The notes below the pieces were generated by a model. It was not told the origin of the DNA and searched no databases. It saw only the letters and a list, made by a program, of their open reading frames with translations. From Hesperophylax magnus (Eukaryota > Arthropoda > Insecta > Trichoptera > Limnephilidae), in the NCBI GenBank assembly GCA_026573805.1, contig JAIUSX010000119.1:5084001-5148000 (forward strand): a stretch of 64,000 bases of DNA. Reading direction: 5' to 3'. Numbering within the stretch: position 1 is the first letter of the stretch; every line of letters starts with the position of its first letter. The translations under genes were made by a program, and so were the position numbers. Positions 19,476 to 30,647 of the stretch are shown piece by piece.

Positions 19476-21017
19476 CTAGTCTGATATAGTAACTCCGAGC
19501 ATTTCAATGGAGTCTTTATTGGGGAGAGTGCTCCCATCAAATTGCACCAGACAGTCATTGATCTCCCTCTTTGCCGAAATCAGACACGCTTGGGTTTTTG
19601 AAATGTTGAAACTGACCAAGTTGGCCTTACCCCAGGCACGAACCATCTCTAGGTGGTGGTCAATTTTTTGCTTCAAAACTTCCCGAGCTGTTCGGACATC
19701 ATAGGTGGAAGGAGGCTTGTCAAAAAGATAACCCTCGTGAACGGTGCTGTCATCAGCGTAGCAGTGAATTGGTGCACATTCAACGAGATCATTGATGTGC
19801 AATAAAAACAGCGTCGGAGACAGCACAGATCCTTGTGGCACCCCCGCATTGATTTGGTGCGGTGAGGAAGAAGAGCCGTCAACCACGGTTTGAATTGTTC
19901 TTCCCCTCAGAAAGTCCGCAATCCAACTATACAGGGTTGGGTGGATCCCATACGATGGTAACTTCCCGACAAGCGCCCGGTGCCAGACTCTGTCAAAGGC
20001 TTTGGAGATATCCAACCCAACGGTTTGGGTTTCACCAAAACGTTCCATGTACCGCCCTCAAATATGCGTTACATATCCGAGTAGATCGCCACACGATCGG
20101 TTACGACGAAATCCATATTGCCGATCGCTTAGGATATTGTTATTCTCGAGATATGTGAGCAATTTGTTGTTAACCACCCTTTCTAATACCTTCGAGAGTA
20201 TGGAAGTGATGGCTATGGGGCGGTAGTTAGAAGGGTCGGAGCGGTCCCCCTTTTTTGGGATTGGGTGAACGATTGCCTTTTTCCAAAGATCTGGCACCTT
20301 TCCACCTTTGAGAGAGAGCCTAAATAATTGCGCGAGCACTGGAGTCATTTCTGCAGAACACCTCTTGAGGACCAAGGCAGGTATTCCGTCCGGCCCACTG
20401 GCTTTGTCGACTTTCAGCTCGTTCAAGACTCGGAGAACCTCTCTGTTCCGGATCTTCGGTTCCTCCATTTGAAAACCGCAGTGCGGAATGGAAGGGGGAG
20501 TCTCTCCGTTATCTTGAAGAGTTGAGTTTTCCGCGAAAATTTTGCCTAATAATTCAGCTTTCTCACGGGCCGAGTTAGCCAGCCGACCATCAGGCTTGGT
20601 CAGAGGTGGGAAAGTGGTTCTGCAGAAATTTCTTCCGATCGAGCTAGCGAGTGACCAGAAAGCACGGCTACCAGTGGGGCAGTCAGCCAGCTTTTTCGCA
20701 ATTCTCTGGTCGTGATCGCTCTTAGCTCTATTTAGAACTCTCTTACATTCCCTTGCCCGTTTTCGGTATTCCGAAAGGTTATTCATGGAGCTAATCTTCC
20801 GGAGTGCATTAAAAGCCGTATTTTTGAGTCTGACAGCTTCAGCACAGCGATGGTCAAACCACGGTTTTGTGCCCGCTCCAGAGGATTTGACGGAGAAGGG
20901 AATGTAGCAATCCATTGCTGATGTGATTACTTCTCCTACCTCACGTGCACAAATTGATGGATCCTCGGAGCTAAAGCATACAGTACTCCAAGGAAAGGAG
21001 CCGAAGAAAGACCGCAT
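19476..21017 (-). pseudogene. LINE ORF2 reverse transcriptase, two in-frame stops
   Basis: Starting at 21017, the frame covers the inter-domain region (WFDHRCAEAVRLKN) and the RT fingers (DKASGPDGIPALVLKRC, NYRPIAITSILSKVLERV, RQYGFRRNRSCGDL). A TGA at about 20055 replaces the Trp codon found in the 61-kb copy (H-V-W-G-R). The same frame then continues with motif A (LDISKAFDRVWH), AGVPQGSVLSP and catalytic CYADD. It ends at a TAG (about 19476) where the sister copy has Gln. The catalytic Asp residues are preserved, so the element was recently competent, but this copy cannot make a full protein. Confidence 0.85.
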
Positions 21018-21243
21018 GCCGTCCCATTTCGCTGCCCTGTAGTGCCATACCTTCCTCTTTACATGTTTGTCGGGTTGATGGAGGATGGGACAGAGGTGGT
21101 AATCAGGCAGTGGTCAGAGGATCCTAAGGGCGCTGTCACCTCCACTCTGTACCCGAGTGGTTCACTAGTGAGAAACAAATCGAGTAGGTTGGCTCGATGT
21201 GATGGGATGTCTGGTATTCTGGTCGGAGATTCTACGAGTTGGC

Positions 21244-21663
21244 TTAGTCCAAGGATTCCGCTGATCTACCGGCAGAGTTTGTTGGGCCCGAGAACTTCAG
21301 CCATTGTTCATTATGAACATTGAAGTCCCCCAGGATTACAAACTCGGCCGATGGGTAACGGGGCAAGAGAATATCTACAGTGTCACTCAAGTATTTAAAC
21401 AACTCAACAGTGTCTGATTCGGCAAGGTTTGGTGAGCGATATAGGCACGCATAAATTCTCATCATACCGGTGAGATCCACGCGTACCCATAACACTTCGT
21501 GTTTTGCGCTCTCGATATTTGCGAGACGAGCGCAGCTTATGTCAGCGCGGCTGTAAAGGCAGACACCTCCTTTTGGCCTGAAAAGACTTTCCAGATGATA
21601 TCCTGGGCAGTTCAGATAGGAGGTATCTGGGGGCTCGGCAATCTGTGTTTCCGTAAGGATCAA
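21244..21663 (-). pseudogene. LINE ORF2 apurinic-type endonuclease, C-terminal part
   Basis: The 139-residue frame holds GGVCLYSRADI, VLWVRVDL, YACLYRSP and VILGDFNVHNEQW. The GDFN box is the conserved APE-type endonuclease motif. The N-terminal catalytic N and E residues are partly lost to 5' truncation (ILTETQI keeps the E-T-x box). The frame ends in a stop at about 21244; between 21018 and 21243 the coding sense continues out of frame. In an intact element this domain nicks the target site. Confidence 0.8.
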
Positions 21664-21676
21664 TTAATTAATCCAC

Positions 21677-21691
21677 TGCTTATCTTTAAAT
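21677..21691. repeat. 15-bp target-site duplication, right copy
   Basis: Exact repeat of 18791-18805, at the 5' end of the LINE. Confidence 0.9.
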
Positions 21692-22534
21692 AAACTTAAG
21701 AAAACTCAATTCATTGTGAAAAGTCAACTTCATTTAAAAATAAATAAAAAATTTACGAATTTTGACTGAAGAGAAATATCTACATATTTAAAATTTAAAA
21801 AAAAAAATATATGAAACGAAATGTTTATGATAAAAATAAATGTTTTATAAGCACACCTTAAAAATAAAATTTTATTATTATACGGTATAACGTCCTTACA
21901 AAAATTGGTAGGGAATCAGAAATATTGTTTATTTTTCTATGTAACTCGGTAATATTCAGATGCATTGAAATAAAATTGTAATGGATCATTAACATTATAT
22001 ACTAACCTATTTATTTCAATTAAATAATACACAAAGCGGGAAAATATATTAATTTTTATAAATCTCATTTAGTCATTTCGTAGACACCTATATAGATGGA
22101 GCATTAGAATTTAAAAAAACGCTTGGGGTGTTTCGTCTCCTCAATTTTCATTTGTATTGTTTTAAAAATCTCAAGAAAGTTGTCTGCACGCCCCTGACTT
22201 TGCACATATCACATACCCAATTATAAATAACATACAACATTTCCAGAATACTGAGGTATTCTATAACAGAACGCCTAGTCATCTGTTCCCTTTCTAATCT
22301 AATATACATTCAAGTAATTGTGTTATGTTTCATTAGACATTTCGACTGAACACTAAATATTACAGAGCAAGGAATATACTTGTATCACAAGTAAACTGTA
22401 ATGAATAATATTCTCCGAACACAATTTCATGATTCTATTTTTCTTTTAAACTTAACAGCTACTAACCCTTTGATTTTTTTAACAAATGAACAACTGGAAG
22501 CGTACAAAGAGATTTACTCGTATATATATATATT
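21692..22534. other. Intergenic; nothing recognised
   Basis: Very AT-rich with no repeat or coding signal that I could assign. Confidence 0.4.
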
Positions 22535-22692
22535 TATTTTTTATTTTTTTTATAGTGAATACCTCACAAGAGTCCCAACTGCTCCCGTCTGGAGCCAGTG
22601 AGACTATGGCATCCCCAATTGGGGGATGTTGTGAGGCTGAAGGTAAGTGGGGAAGAGAAAGAGGAAGGTGGGGAAGTATATATGGAACAGAG
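22535..22692 (-). mobile_element. SINE (family S) 3' part
   Basis: Read on the minus strand: a C-rich tract, then CAGCCTCACAACATCCCCCA, then ATGCCATAGTCTCACTGGCT, then ACTCTTGTGAGGTATTCACT and an A-rich tail. This is the 3' portion of family S. Its last 20 bases (CTTGTGAGGTATTCACTATA) are very close to the 3' end of the 18.8-kb LINE (CTTGTGAGGTGTCACATAAA). Confidence 0.75.
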
Positions 22693-22699
22693 GCGTAAA

Positions 22700-23128
22700 A
22701 TAAACGACTTAACTTTTTTATTCAAGATTTTAAACTCTAAATTCGACTGTTGCGAACTTCTGCAACTCATAAACTTACGAATACCTACAATAACAACACG
22801 ACAAAATACACTATTCCAATGCAACACACATAAGCGCAATTACATTGCGAACTCCCCAATACAACGGTTTCACACTATGGGAAACCAATACTTAGGTGAT
22901 GTCGATATATTTAATACTAACTTTGCGAATTTTATGGATTACGTAAAAGACTTATTTAAACACTATTCCTATACGGAAGTTATATATTTTTGTAAGTCAT
23001 TCAAATCGCTGTATTTTTTAATTTATGTTCTTTTATTTTTAATATTTCTTTCTCATGTTTCAAAACTGTCATTAAAATTGTACCACCTACATGTAAAATA
23101 CCTCTGGGCGTTAAATAAATGAATAAAT
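22700..23128 (+). mobile_element. LINE C-terminal fragment with (TAAA)n tail
   Basis: The plus-strand frame reads RRKINDLTFLFKILNSKFDC then CELLQLINLRIPT, TLFQCNTHKRNYIANSPIQR and DIFNTNFANFMDYVKDLF. This is a LINE C-terminal region. The 3' end is GGGCGTTAAATAAATGAATA. The minus-strand fragment at 54985-55378 is a second copy of the same region. The frame is open over about 150 codons, but the preceding part is SINE sequence, so there is no complete protein. Confidence 0.7.
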
Positions 23129-23184
23129 AAAATATATTTCTAAGCAGTTTGTGCGTCGGGCTTTAATGGTATTATTATGAATGG

Positions 23185-23290
23185 GAGTGTCACACAAGAT
23201 TCCCAAATGCTTCATACCAACCGGAGACAATGAGACTATAGCATCCTCAGTTGATTGGTTTTATTCCGAGATGAATGTGTGAACGTAGTA
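23185..23290 (-). mobile_element. SINE (family S) 3' fragment
   Basis: CACACAAGATTCCCAAATGC then GGAGACAATGAGACTATAGC and ATCCTCAGTTGA correspond, in reverse complement, to the 3' end of family S, but diverged. Confidence 0.55.
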
Positions 23291-23410
23291 AAATAAAATA
23301 AAAATTCAGCACGATCCGAATGATTTGTCAAATACATTTTTTGCGAAATTTTGTTTAATAAAATTGTGTTGTTTCAAAATGTAATAATTGAAAATAATAT
23401 AAGGCATATA

Positions 23411-23693
23411 CAATCCAGAGTGGATAATACTCTCAGTATCGCCCTGGTGTAAGACCACCAATCATAATTGAAACGTTGCTTGAAATAGCTTTAGCCGCGA
23501 TTGGTGACCAGATCTGAATATCCAGTTACTTCCCTACCTTCTCTACCCCATATCCTTCCTCTTCCCCATCTCCTTCCTCTCCCCACTATCTTCGATGTCA
23601 CAAAAAAAGCCTATTGGGATGGCATTGTCTCACTGGTTTCATGCGGTTGGGAGTAGTTGGGACTCTTGTGCGGTATTTACATTTAAAAACAAT
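23411..23693 (+). mobile_element. SINE (family S), headless copy
   Basis: Begins TCCAGAGTGGATAATACTCT, continues CAGTATCGCCCTGGTGTAAG, GTTGCTTGAAATAGCTTTAG, a long C/T-rich tract, ATTGGGATGGCATTGTCTCA and ends TTGTGCGGTATTTACATTTA plus A's. All modules except the tRNA-like head are present, in the order seen at 34621-34987. Confidence 0.8.
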
Positions 23694-25170
23694 ATTTGAG
23701 ACGTAGTTAGTAAATTAATAATAATGTTTGGATCATTTCTATAGCGGGATCTAACTTAGTTTATACATTTACGGTCTTACTAATTAGATTCATAAACGGC
23801 CGTTTACATTGGTGTGGTAAAGCCGGCCTTGAGCCTAGTTTAAGATCGTTTTAACCAAACAAATGCCATCGTAATAAGTCAAGTTCTTAACTGTTCTGAA
23901 CTTACGAGCCGCGTAATATTTTCACCGCGTTTATAAGTAAGAGGGTTAAACTATACCCTATCACTGAAACTTATAACTTCGATATATTACTAATCGCTTA
24001 CAACTGAAACTAATAACTAATCACAGAATGAACGAGTAGATATTTACACAATACTGCTATAATATGACTTATAAATGTTTCCTAAAACTACAGACTTACG
24101 ACTGTGCTTATTAGCATTTAAAAATAAATCAACTACATATTGTTATGATTTCTGCGCGTACAGTGGTAAGATAAAATAATGTATTAAAAAATTTACGCTT
24201 TAAACAGTATGTAATCAAGGAGAAATTGTTAATCTATCGTTGTTATTTTTCAATATATTATATTCCTGTTTTAATATTATGATCGATCCGAAAATGAACG
24301 TTTCGTAATATGATGAATTTCAAACGCGATTTTCTATAGAAAATAAAGATCTATGAGTGTACGGAGTATGATGTATTTAAACATGAAAGAAAAGCAACGA
24401 TTTTGGAGAAATCAGAACGTGAGATGAACTATGAATGGAATCAAGATGAGGGTATAAAAGTCCATTAGTATCGGGGTTCACTATATTGTGCTACCTCAAT
24501 GTGGCTGTTTGAGGAAATTAATAGATCGTGATTATACTATTGTATTCAGTTAATACTTTGTGGTTGTACATTAATAAAATAAAATAATTTCACTTAGAAT
24601 ATTTTGTGAGATGTCTAGACAATATTTTTTATGAAATCGCTGATAATTTAACATAATTTCAAAGAACCACAATTTTGATAAAGATACTTCGATCAATACA
24701 TTCGTCACATTAACAGCAAACGAAAACGATTATTACGAAAATACCCCAAATCAATCAAATGCCCGTATTATGGTGGTAACATAATACAAACAAGAATGAT
24801 ATAATAATAAATAATAAAATTTCAAATTATTAGTGGCAAGAGTATTTAAAGAGTAGTTTGAATGGTATAAAAAGTCAGGGATGCCCGAGGAATACTTAGG
24901 CAATATCTCTGCACCGACATGAGATAAAGGCTCGAATTAAATCAATGTAATGTTGTTTTTTAACAATTACACTGTGGTATACAGTAGTGAATGGTTGAAG
25001 AAGTCAAAGACTATAACAAAGCATAGGGTCTACTTGTAATAATATGAAAAGATAAATAATGGTTATTCGATATCTTGGTTCGGTTTTTGGGGCAGCTGTC
25101 AATTTATTTTGGATTTAGACCAATCTGAAGACGTTGTGTTATATAACAGCGGACTATATAACTGCTTTTC
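23694..25170. other. Intergenic; possible RTE tail at about 24840-24905
   Basis: No gene seen. AGGGATGCCCGAGGAATACT at about 24880 resembles the RTE relic at 12160-12180. The remainder is unassigned AT-rich DNA. Confidence 0.35.
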
Positions 25171-25175
25171 CAATC

Positions 25176-25565
25176 CTCAAGTCCAGTCCACTTCTCAAGT
25201 CCAGTCCTGTCCAGTCCACTTCTCAAGCACAGTCCTGTCCAGTCTACTTCTCGATTCCTGTCGATTCCATTTCTCAAGTGCAGTCCCGTCCGGTCCACTT
25301 CTATTTTCCCGTCCTGTCCAGTCTATTTCTCAAGTGCAGTCATATCCAGTCCACTTCTCAAGTCCAGTCCTGTCCAGTCCACTTCTTAAGCACAGTCCTG
25401 TCCAGTCTACTTCTCGATTCGTATCCATTCCATTGCTCAAGTGCAGTCCTGTCCGGTCCACTTCTATTTTCCGGTCCTGTCCAGTCTACTTCTCAAGTGC
25501 AGTCATATACAGTCCACTTCTCAAGTCCAGTTCTGTCCAGTCCACTTCTCATGTCCAGTCTTCTT
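25176..25565. repeat. Minisatellite of ~23-bp units in a 163-bp higher-order repeat
   Basis: Monomers like CCAGTCCACTTCTCAAGT and CAGTCCTGTCCAGTCTACTT tile the region. The longer order (CACAGTCCTGTCCAGTCTAC ... TATTTTCC ... GTGCAGTCATAT) recurs from 25228 to 25391, a 163-bp period of about seven monomers. Open frames of 150-170 codons on the plus strand follow from the repeat and its lack of stops. They are S/P/V/Q-rich and not credible genes. Confidence 0.9.
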
Positions 25566-26400
25566 CATATACTTTTATCCTTCACTTCTTAATATCACGG
25601 TTCACTGAAAGTCAGGGTTGATTGATAATGAGGGTAGTGGCGGAATGATGGGTCATTATATTTTCCCCGATTTCCACAGCGATTCGTTAGAGTTTATCCT
25701 TACTTCAGTCACAAATGATTTTATCTACAAGGGTCTGTTTTACGCTTAATTTGTTGCTGTTTCAAAGCATTGTGTACCTTAGGAGCTAGAAAAATATGAA
25801 AACGATGTCCAAAAGATGTATCCATTTTTGTTCTGATCTTAGTCTTGTTGTGTAGTCGTGTTCTACAAGCCTTTGTGTAGTACATGTATATACATCTAAT
25901 AATTTTGTTCCGTTGAACAAGGGTATCGATGGATACATGTAAGGTTTTTTTTATCCACTACACTTATCAATTTTACTGCAGCTTTTTGCACCTTAGCTAA
26001 CGGTTCTAGAATGGTTACACGACTCAGAGGTCTTAGAAATTAAGAAATTGTAAATAGCAATAAAAACATGATTCCTTGAAAATTCCTACCTCAACTATTG
26101 ATGATAAGTTTTAATGATAAGTGTAAAGTTTTTTTTAAGTGAGTTTTCGTTTGCGTGTTAATCGAGTGATAATTTTTTGGGTCAACTTTGATTAAAAAAA
26201 TTGGTCGCTATTATTATATCACTGGCGTTGGTCTTCTTTCTTCCGTTCGTATACATAAGACTTTTAGCAAAGGAGAAGGAAAAAGGAAATTAAAATTCGA
26301 ACAGGACATTGGGAAGTGGAATAATCACAAAATTGTTTCAATATTAAACACCTGTCAACTTTCAAAATTGTATGCCATTCACGGCAGTCCTTGAATATCA
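25566..26400. other. Intergenic; nothing recognised
   Basis: AT-rich DNA without assignable features. Confidence 0.4.
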
Positions 26401-26402
26401 CG

Positions 26403-26690
26403 GGGAGGAATATTGTCGCTCAGGATCGCTATCCCCTTTAGGGATGCTGTGTCGGGGGGTCTTTTAGTGAAAAAGAAGCAATGTCCATGGTTCTCAAATC
26501 ATGAGGAATCCATGTTGAACGAGGGAGGAAACCCAGAGGCCGGCAAATCATTCTACAGCCGAACTGTTGTACTCAAGAACGAGTCGTTGAAGCGAACCGT
26601 TCATATGTGACAAACGTCAAACTTATGCAAATGTTTGGTGGATTTACCGACTGTGCAGTGTGCACCGGTAGCGAAGCAAGTCATTTTGAG
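26403..26690 (-). mobile_element. LINE 3' fragment, same family as the 61-kb element
   Basis: GGGATGCTGTGTCGGGGGGT, GAGGGAGGAAACCCAGAGGC and CGGCAAATCATTCTACAGCC parallel 61057-61170 of the 61-kb LINE. On the minus strand they would encode the degraded N-E-L-P-A-S-V-F-P-P end. Substitutions and small indels break the frame. Confidence 0.75.
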
Positions 26691-27054
26691 CAATATTTGA
26701 TTGCAATATGGGTAAAATAATGACAGCATTACTAAGTTTTCACGAAAATGACCTTTATGTTCATATTTATTAAAGCCTTACAATTTTGAAACCATTTAAA
26801 AATATATTTTTAAATCCTGCTTTAAAAAGGCATTACTTACAAAGATTCTGTGACTAAAATCACTTCTGACAGCTGTCATCGTTACACGTATTTACAATCC
26901 CTTATCGGCGCTCCCTGAATCCGGCCCTGAGATTCCCGCCCCATAAATCAGGGCCGAACGGCGCCACGTGACTGGAATACGGGACTAATTTTCTACACAT
27001 ATAATACGGGATGCGATTTGAGGCAAACATGGCTACATAAAGGGTGCCATCACA

Positions 27055-27330
27055 CTGCATAATGGTAAATTCTCTCAGTGTCGTCCTGGTGATGGAGCAC
27101 CATTCAACATTGAAATGAATGTTATTTGAAATGGCTATAGACGGCCTCCGTGGTCTGGATTGAATTTTGAATGGAATAGTGGAAGTGGAAGAGTGAACGA
27201 TACTTTCAGTATCGCCCTCGTGAAAGACCACCAGTCAGAGATGAACCGTTGCTCAAAATAGCATTTAGATTGGTTACCAGACTGAATAGCCAGGAACTTC
27301 CCTTTCTTATTCTTCCTGGTCTTGCTATGA
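27055..27330 (+). mobile_element. Two overlapping SINE (family S) fragments
   Basis: First piece: GGTAAATTCTCTCAGTGTCG then GTCCTGGTGATGGAGCACCA and TTATTTGAAATGGCTATAG. Second piece: ACGGCCTCCGTGGTCTGGAT (tRNA-like head start), then TTTCAGTATCGCCCTCGTGA, AAGACCACCAGTCAGAGATG and GAATAGCCAGGAACTTCCCT. A SINE head fragment thus follows another SINE body, either a nested or a tandem insertion. Confidence 0.65.
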
Positions 27331-27429
27331 TGCAGGGCTAGATTCCTTTTGTTTTTATATTTTATTCATTAATTTGTTCTGCATCATCACATTTATCCCC
27401 GTCGATTCTCTAACCTAATTAGGAACTGG

Positions 27430-28022
27430 GCGATTGTCGCTGGTATTGTTTTTGGTTAAATTTCGCGTATGGTCGCCGAGGGCGACATCTGAGCCTGGCC
27501 GGAAATAACAAACGACTTCTTGTCTGGACAGTCAACGTGTGGGTTCGTGGACTGTACAGATGATGGTCGCGGTGCTTTTCGTTTTTTGAATAATTAATTG
27601 TACGGAATGTAATTCCATTTTTGTCGCCGATGAGTGCGAGTTTGCTTACGGGCACGGCGGGAAACGTTTTGTAACCGAAAATTAACCATTCCCAAAGTGG
27701 GTAATAGTGATTTCGTTGGACGGAAGTTGGTATGGACGAACCACGCGACCGGCGTTATTCGATTGAACGGGAATCCGTAAAGAAACGATCAATCCTGCGT
27801 AGGATTGGATCATACTCAATTATTAATTCGTGCCACGGGCCTAGAAAGAGCCCTTTGTATGAGTTGCAGCATCCCCAGGAACGGCTACGGGGCCCGGGGG
27901 TGCGGGACGTTCCGTCGCTTCCCCCATCAAGAAAACGCAGTGTTCGGCACTATAAAACGCGTTGTTCGGCTCCCGTAGTTTAGATTCAGATAGCTAAAAA
28001 ACTGGTCGGTCTTTGGGGTAAG
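27430..28022 (+). promoter_or_regulatory. CpG-rich island with TATA box and splice-donor-like end
   Basis: Compared with its surroundings, this 600-bp stretch is GC- and especially CpG-rich, and it belongs to none of the repeat families seen here. On the plus strand it has TATAAAA at 27951-27957, followed 25-37 bp later by weak initiator-like sites (GTAGTTTAG, ATTCAGAT). GGGGTAAGT, a strong splice-donor match, lies at 28015-28023. This could be a promoter with a short noncoding first exon. An 83-codon frame (27732-27983) and a 78-codon minus frame (27419-27655) cross it without recognisable domains. Alternatives are a GC-rich transposon or chance. Confidence 0.3.
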
Positions 28023-28393
28023 TCAAAATTGTATAATACTGTTGATCTGTCGAGCTAGGGCTCATCATCAAAATATTACGTTTCCAATACATGCAATATC
28101 AATCCATGCACCGCCTTTTATTTATGTACAATGAGATACCATCCTAAAAACCATCATGATACTGACACGCGACCTGGTTGCGAACTTTCACCCCTGAGTT
28201 TATTTGTGCATAAACATTCTAGAAGTTTGATTACTACCTAGATTGGCGCGTTCTAATTGAACAAAGTTTATGCAACAAAATATTTGTATATCTAATAGTG
28301 AAGTATGGTTGAGAATATACTAATCTGTTTGGTGTTTGATCTCTGAATCAAAATACCACTTAACAGTCTCCTTCCCATCCCTACTATTCATAT

Positions 28394-28600
28394 GACGGCC
28401 TCCGTGGTCAAGTGGTAAGGCTCTTAACTAGCATGCTAGAGGTCGCGGGTTAATCCCGTCGTGTGCAAGTTAATTTTATTTTATTAATTTATGTTATTTC
28501 AAAATTTACCAATTTAAAATAATTTATAGCGTACCTGCGGCACGTTCCAGAGTGGAACATACTCTCAGTATCGCCCTAGCGTAAGAGCATAATTCAGAAT
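28394..28600 (+). mobile_element. SINE (family S) with tRNA-like head, truncated
   Basis: tRNA-like head at 28394-28465: A-box TGGTCAAGTGGTAAGG, B-box GGGTTAATCCC. It is followed by an AT-rich linker, CACGTTCCAGAGTGGAACAT and CTCAGTATCGCCCTAGCGTA. The 3' half is missing; after about 28600 another dispersed repeat begins (GTTGATAGAATGCATTGTCA, whose reverse complement is at about 54920-54965). Confidence 0.75.
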
Positions 28601-28609
28601 ATCCAGAAA

Positions 28610-30440
28610 AACAAAACGTTGATAGAATGCATTGTCATTGATAACAAGTCTATCTGCCAAGTTTCAACTCGATTGATTGTCGGGAGGTGTATTAATTTTT
28701 ACTTGCAAGATTTGTATTCATTCACTACCATAAACAAACGTGAAATTCAAGTAATGTAAATAGGCAACAACAGACACAATACACTGCTTTACTGGAAACA
28801 AGAAAGAAAATGACATCGGTAAGACCGAACTAAATGAAAACATCGTCCTGGGGCTCGATTCTCCACGAAGTCATTCCACTCGAACAACGAGTGGTTCGAC
28901 CCACTCGTTGACTTTGACGTTTGGCGTATGTAAGCAAAACCTCCTAGATCACAAGGGCGGGACACTGAATCAAATCAGCCTCCTGACTTACATGGGAACC
29001 TCAAAAAAATGTATTTAAATTTATTTGTTTTAATCAACTAAAACATTTTAAGATGTTTTGATAAATAAGAAAAAAATAAAATAAAAATAAAAACGACAAA
29101 TTTTGTAAAATCCCATACAATTTAGGAGGCTGCTTTGAATGATTGTCCCGGCCTTGTGATCTAGGAAATTTTGATGTTAGTGTGTACCTTGGACGAAATT
29201 GAAGAATAAGAATAAGTAAATAAATAAGTCATAAATTAGGAGTTCTACAGTGAACAACATAGATAATGCGTAAAGTCTTCATGGGGCATTCACAACTTCT
29301 TCAAACATTCAAAACTCTCTCTTAATACTCCTGGCACTAATATAAACAATCTTTGAAATTTTCATTTCGAGTATATAAGATTGATAATGCCTTCAGAGGG
29401 CGAAATAGCTGTCACGCGTCATTATAATTACACAGCATCTACAAAGAATGTCTGATTGCGAGCGGCCTGGATTGGAGAATCGATACACTGGTACAAAATA
29501 AGGACTTGAGAATGACTGGAGAAAATTAACATCCAGTAACGCAAAGCGCTTAGTAAAAAGAAAAAAAAAACAATTAATAGAGAGTCTTAATTTCACGACA
29601 AAATTAAAAAATCAACAAAAAAACAATTGGCCATTAAATGAAGAAGTTAATTTTCTTTTTATGTATTTGGCAAATCAAAAGTAATTGATTCTAATTACTA
29701 TCTATTAACAAATCTTGAGAGAAACCCGACGATCTACCCTAATTATTTTTCGTGGTAATTAAAATTACTATTGAAACCAAAAATTTTATGATAATTGTTT
29801 TATTTTGATGAGTAAACATTTTGTGTTAGTAGTAGTTAGTTACCATAAACATAATGGGAATAGCCAATATTTGAAATAAATAGGTATTTAGATTCCGACG
29901 TGGATAAGAATAATAATAATGATCTTTGTATGATTTGTATGGCTACTTTTTTTATTATATTGATTGTAACAGGATGCATCCACCGGTTCGTCGATCACTA
30001 AAACAAAACTATACGTAAAAAAAAAATTAAAATTAAAAATATATATCTAAATACTCCACTGCCCAACATAAATACTACAGACCAAAGCAATAAGCCAAAA
30101 TATTCTGGTTACTACTGAAACTAAATACAAAAGTTTAAAAAATACAGGCCGCCTCAGAACAGGAAACCTTAGTGAGGAGGACTGTGAAACAAAATGAATT
30201 TTTCTTTATATTATACTTTATGCATACATCATGTACAAACTTTGCAATTGCAACTGATAACAAATAAATAAAATAAAAAATGCTTTTGACCAAAGAGCGT
30301 GATGCTGCGTTGGATAAGATGTTATTTATTTATGGTCTATACCGCAGATTATAATCTACATGTACAGGACCATATGGGAGTTCACTTGAGATTAACATTG
30401 TTCATTGTTTATTGCAAAAAATTAGGGATATCGCCCGCAG
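28610..30440. other. Segment A unique-looking DNA
   Basis: Holds a short dispersed repeat at about 28610-28675 and otherwise AT-rich sequence with no gene. Open frames at 29393-29596 and 30299-30440 have no recognisable motif. Confidence 0.4.
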
Positions 30441-30445
30441 ATGGC

Positions 30446-30556
30446 AATTGGAATACATGTAATTGGAATACATGTAATTGGAATACATGTAATTGGAATA
30501 CATGTAATTGGAATACATGTAATTGGAATACATGTAATTGGAATACATGTAATTGG
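30446..30556. repeat. 15-bp minisatellite, 7 units
   Basis: AATTGGAATACATGT repeats seven times, giving a spurious N-W-N-T-C peptide. The matching array in segment A' has eight units, which is the only length difference between A and A'. Confidence 0.95.
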
Positions 30557-30647
30557 AAATGCTGCAATTATTAATTCTGTATTTATTTTAATAATATCGA
30601 TTTATTATTTAGTTATTTAATGAGCGAAACAAATTATTATAAGCAAT

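Larger units (their letters stand above)
18806..21676 (-). mobile_element. 5'-truncated LINE with poly(A) tail and 15-bp TSD
   Basis: This is a 2.87-kb minus-strand insertion. It has a 15-nt T run at 18806-18820 on the plus strand (poly(A) tail), a complete 3' end, coding remnants of endonuclease, reverse transcriptase and C-terminal region, and a 5' end cut within the endonuclease. It is bounded by TGCTTATCTTTAAAT on both sides. The RT type (LDISKAFDRVWH, AGVPQGSVLSP, CYADD) places it in the jockey/CR1-like group of insect LINEs. Relatively few lesions (two stops, two or more frameshifts) suggest moderate age. Its last ~90 bases resemble the 3' end of the SINE family S in this window. Confidence 0.9.

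Noticed and set aside
25109..25621. Open frames of 152 and 170 codons rich in S, V, P and Q
   Set aside because: They arise from the ~23-bp C/T-rich repeats, in more than one frame at once, without a start context or domain.
28394..28465. Functional host tRNA gene
   Set aside because: The A and B boxes are good, but the stems pair poorly and the sequence is followed by a SINE body repeated elsewhere.
30299..30574. Open frame with repeated NWNTC, also at 44192-44482
   Set aside because: Translation of the 15-bp minisatellite; the copy number differs between A and A', and there is no other coding evidence.
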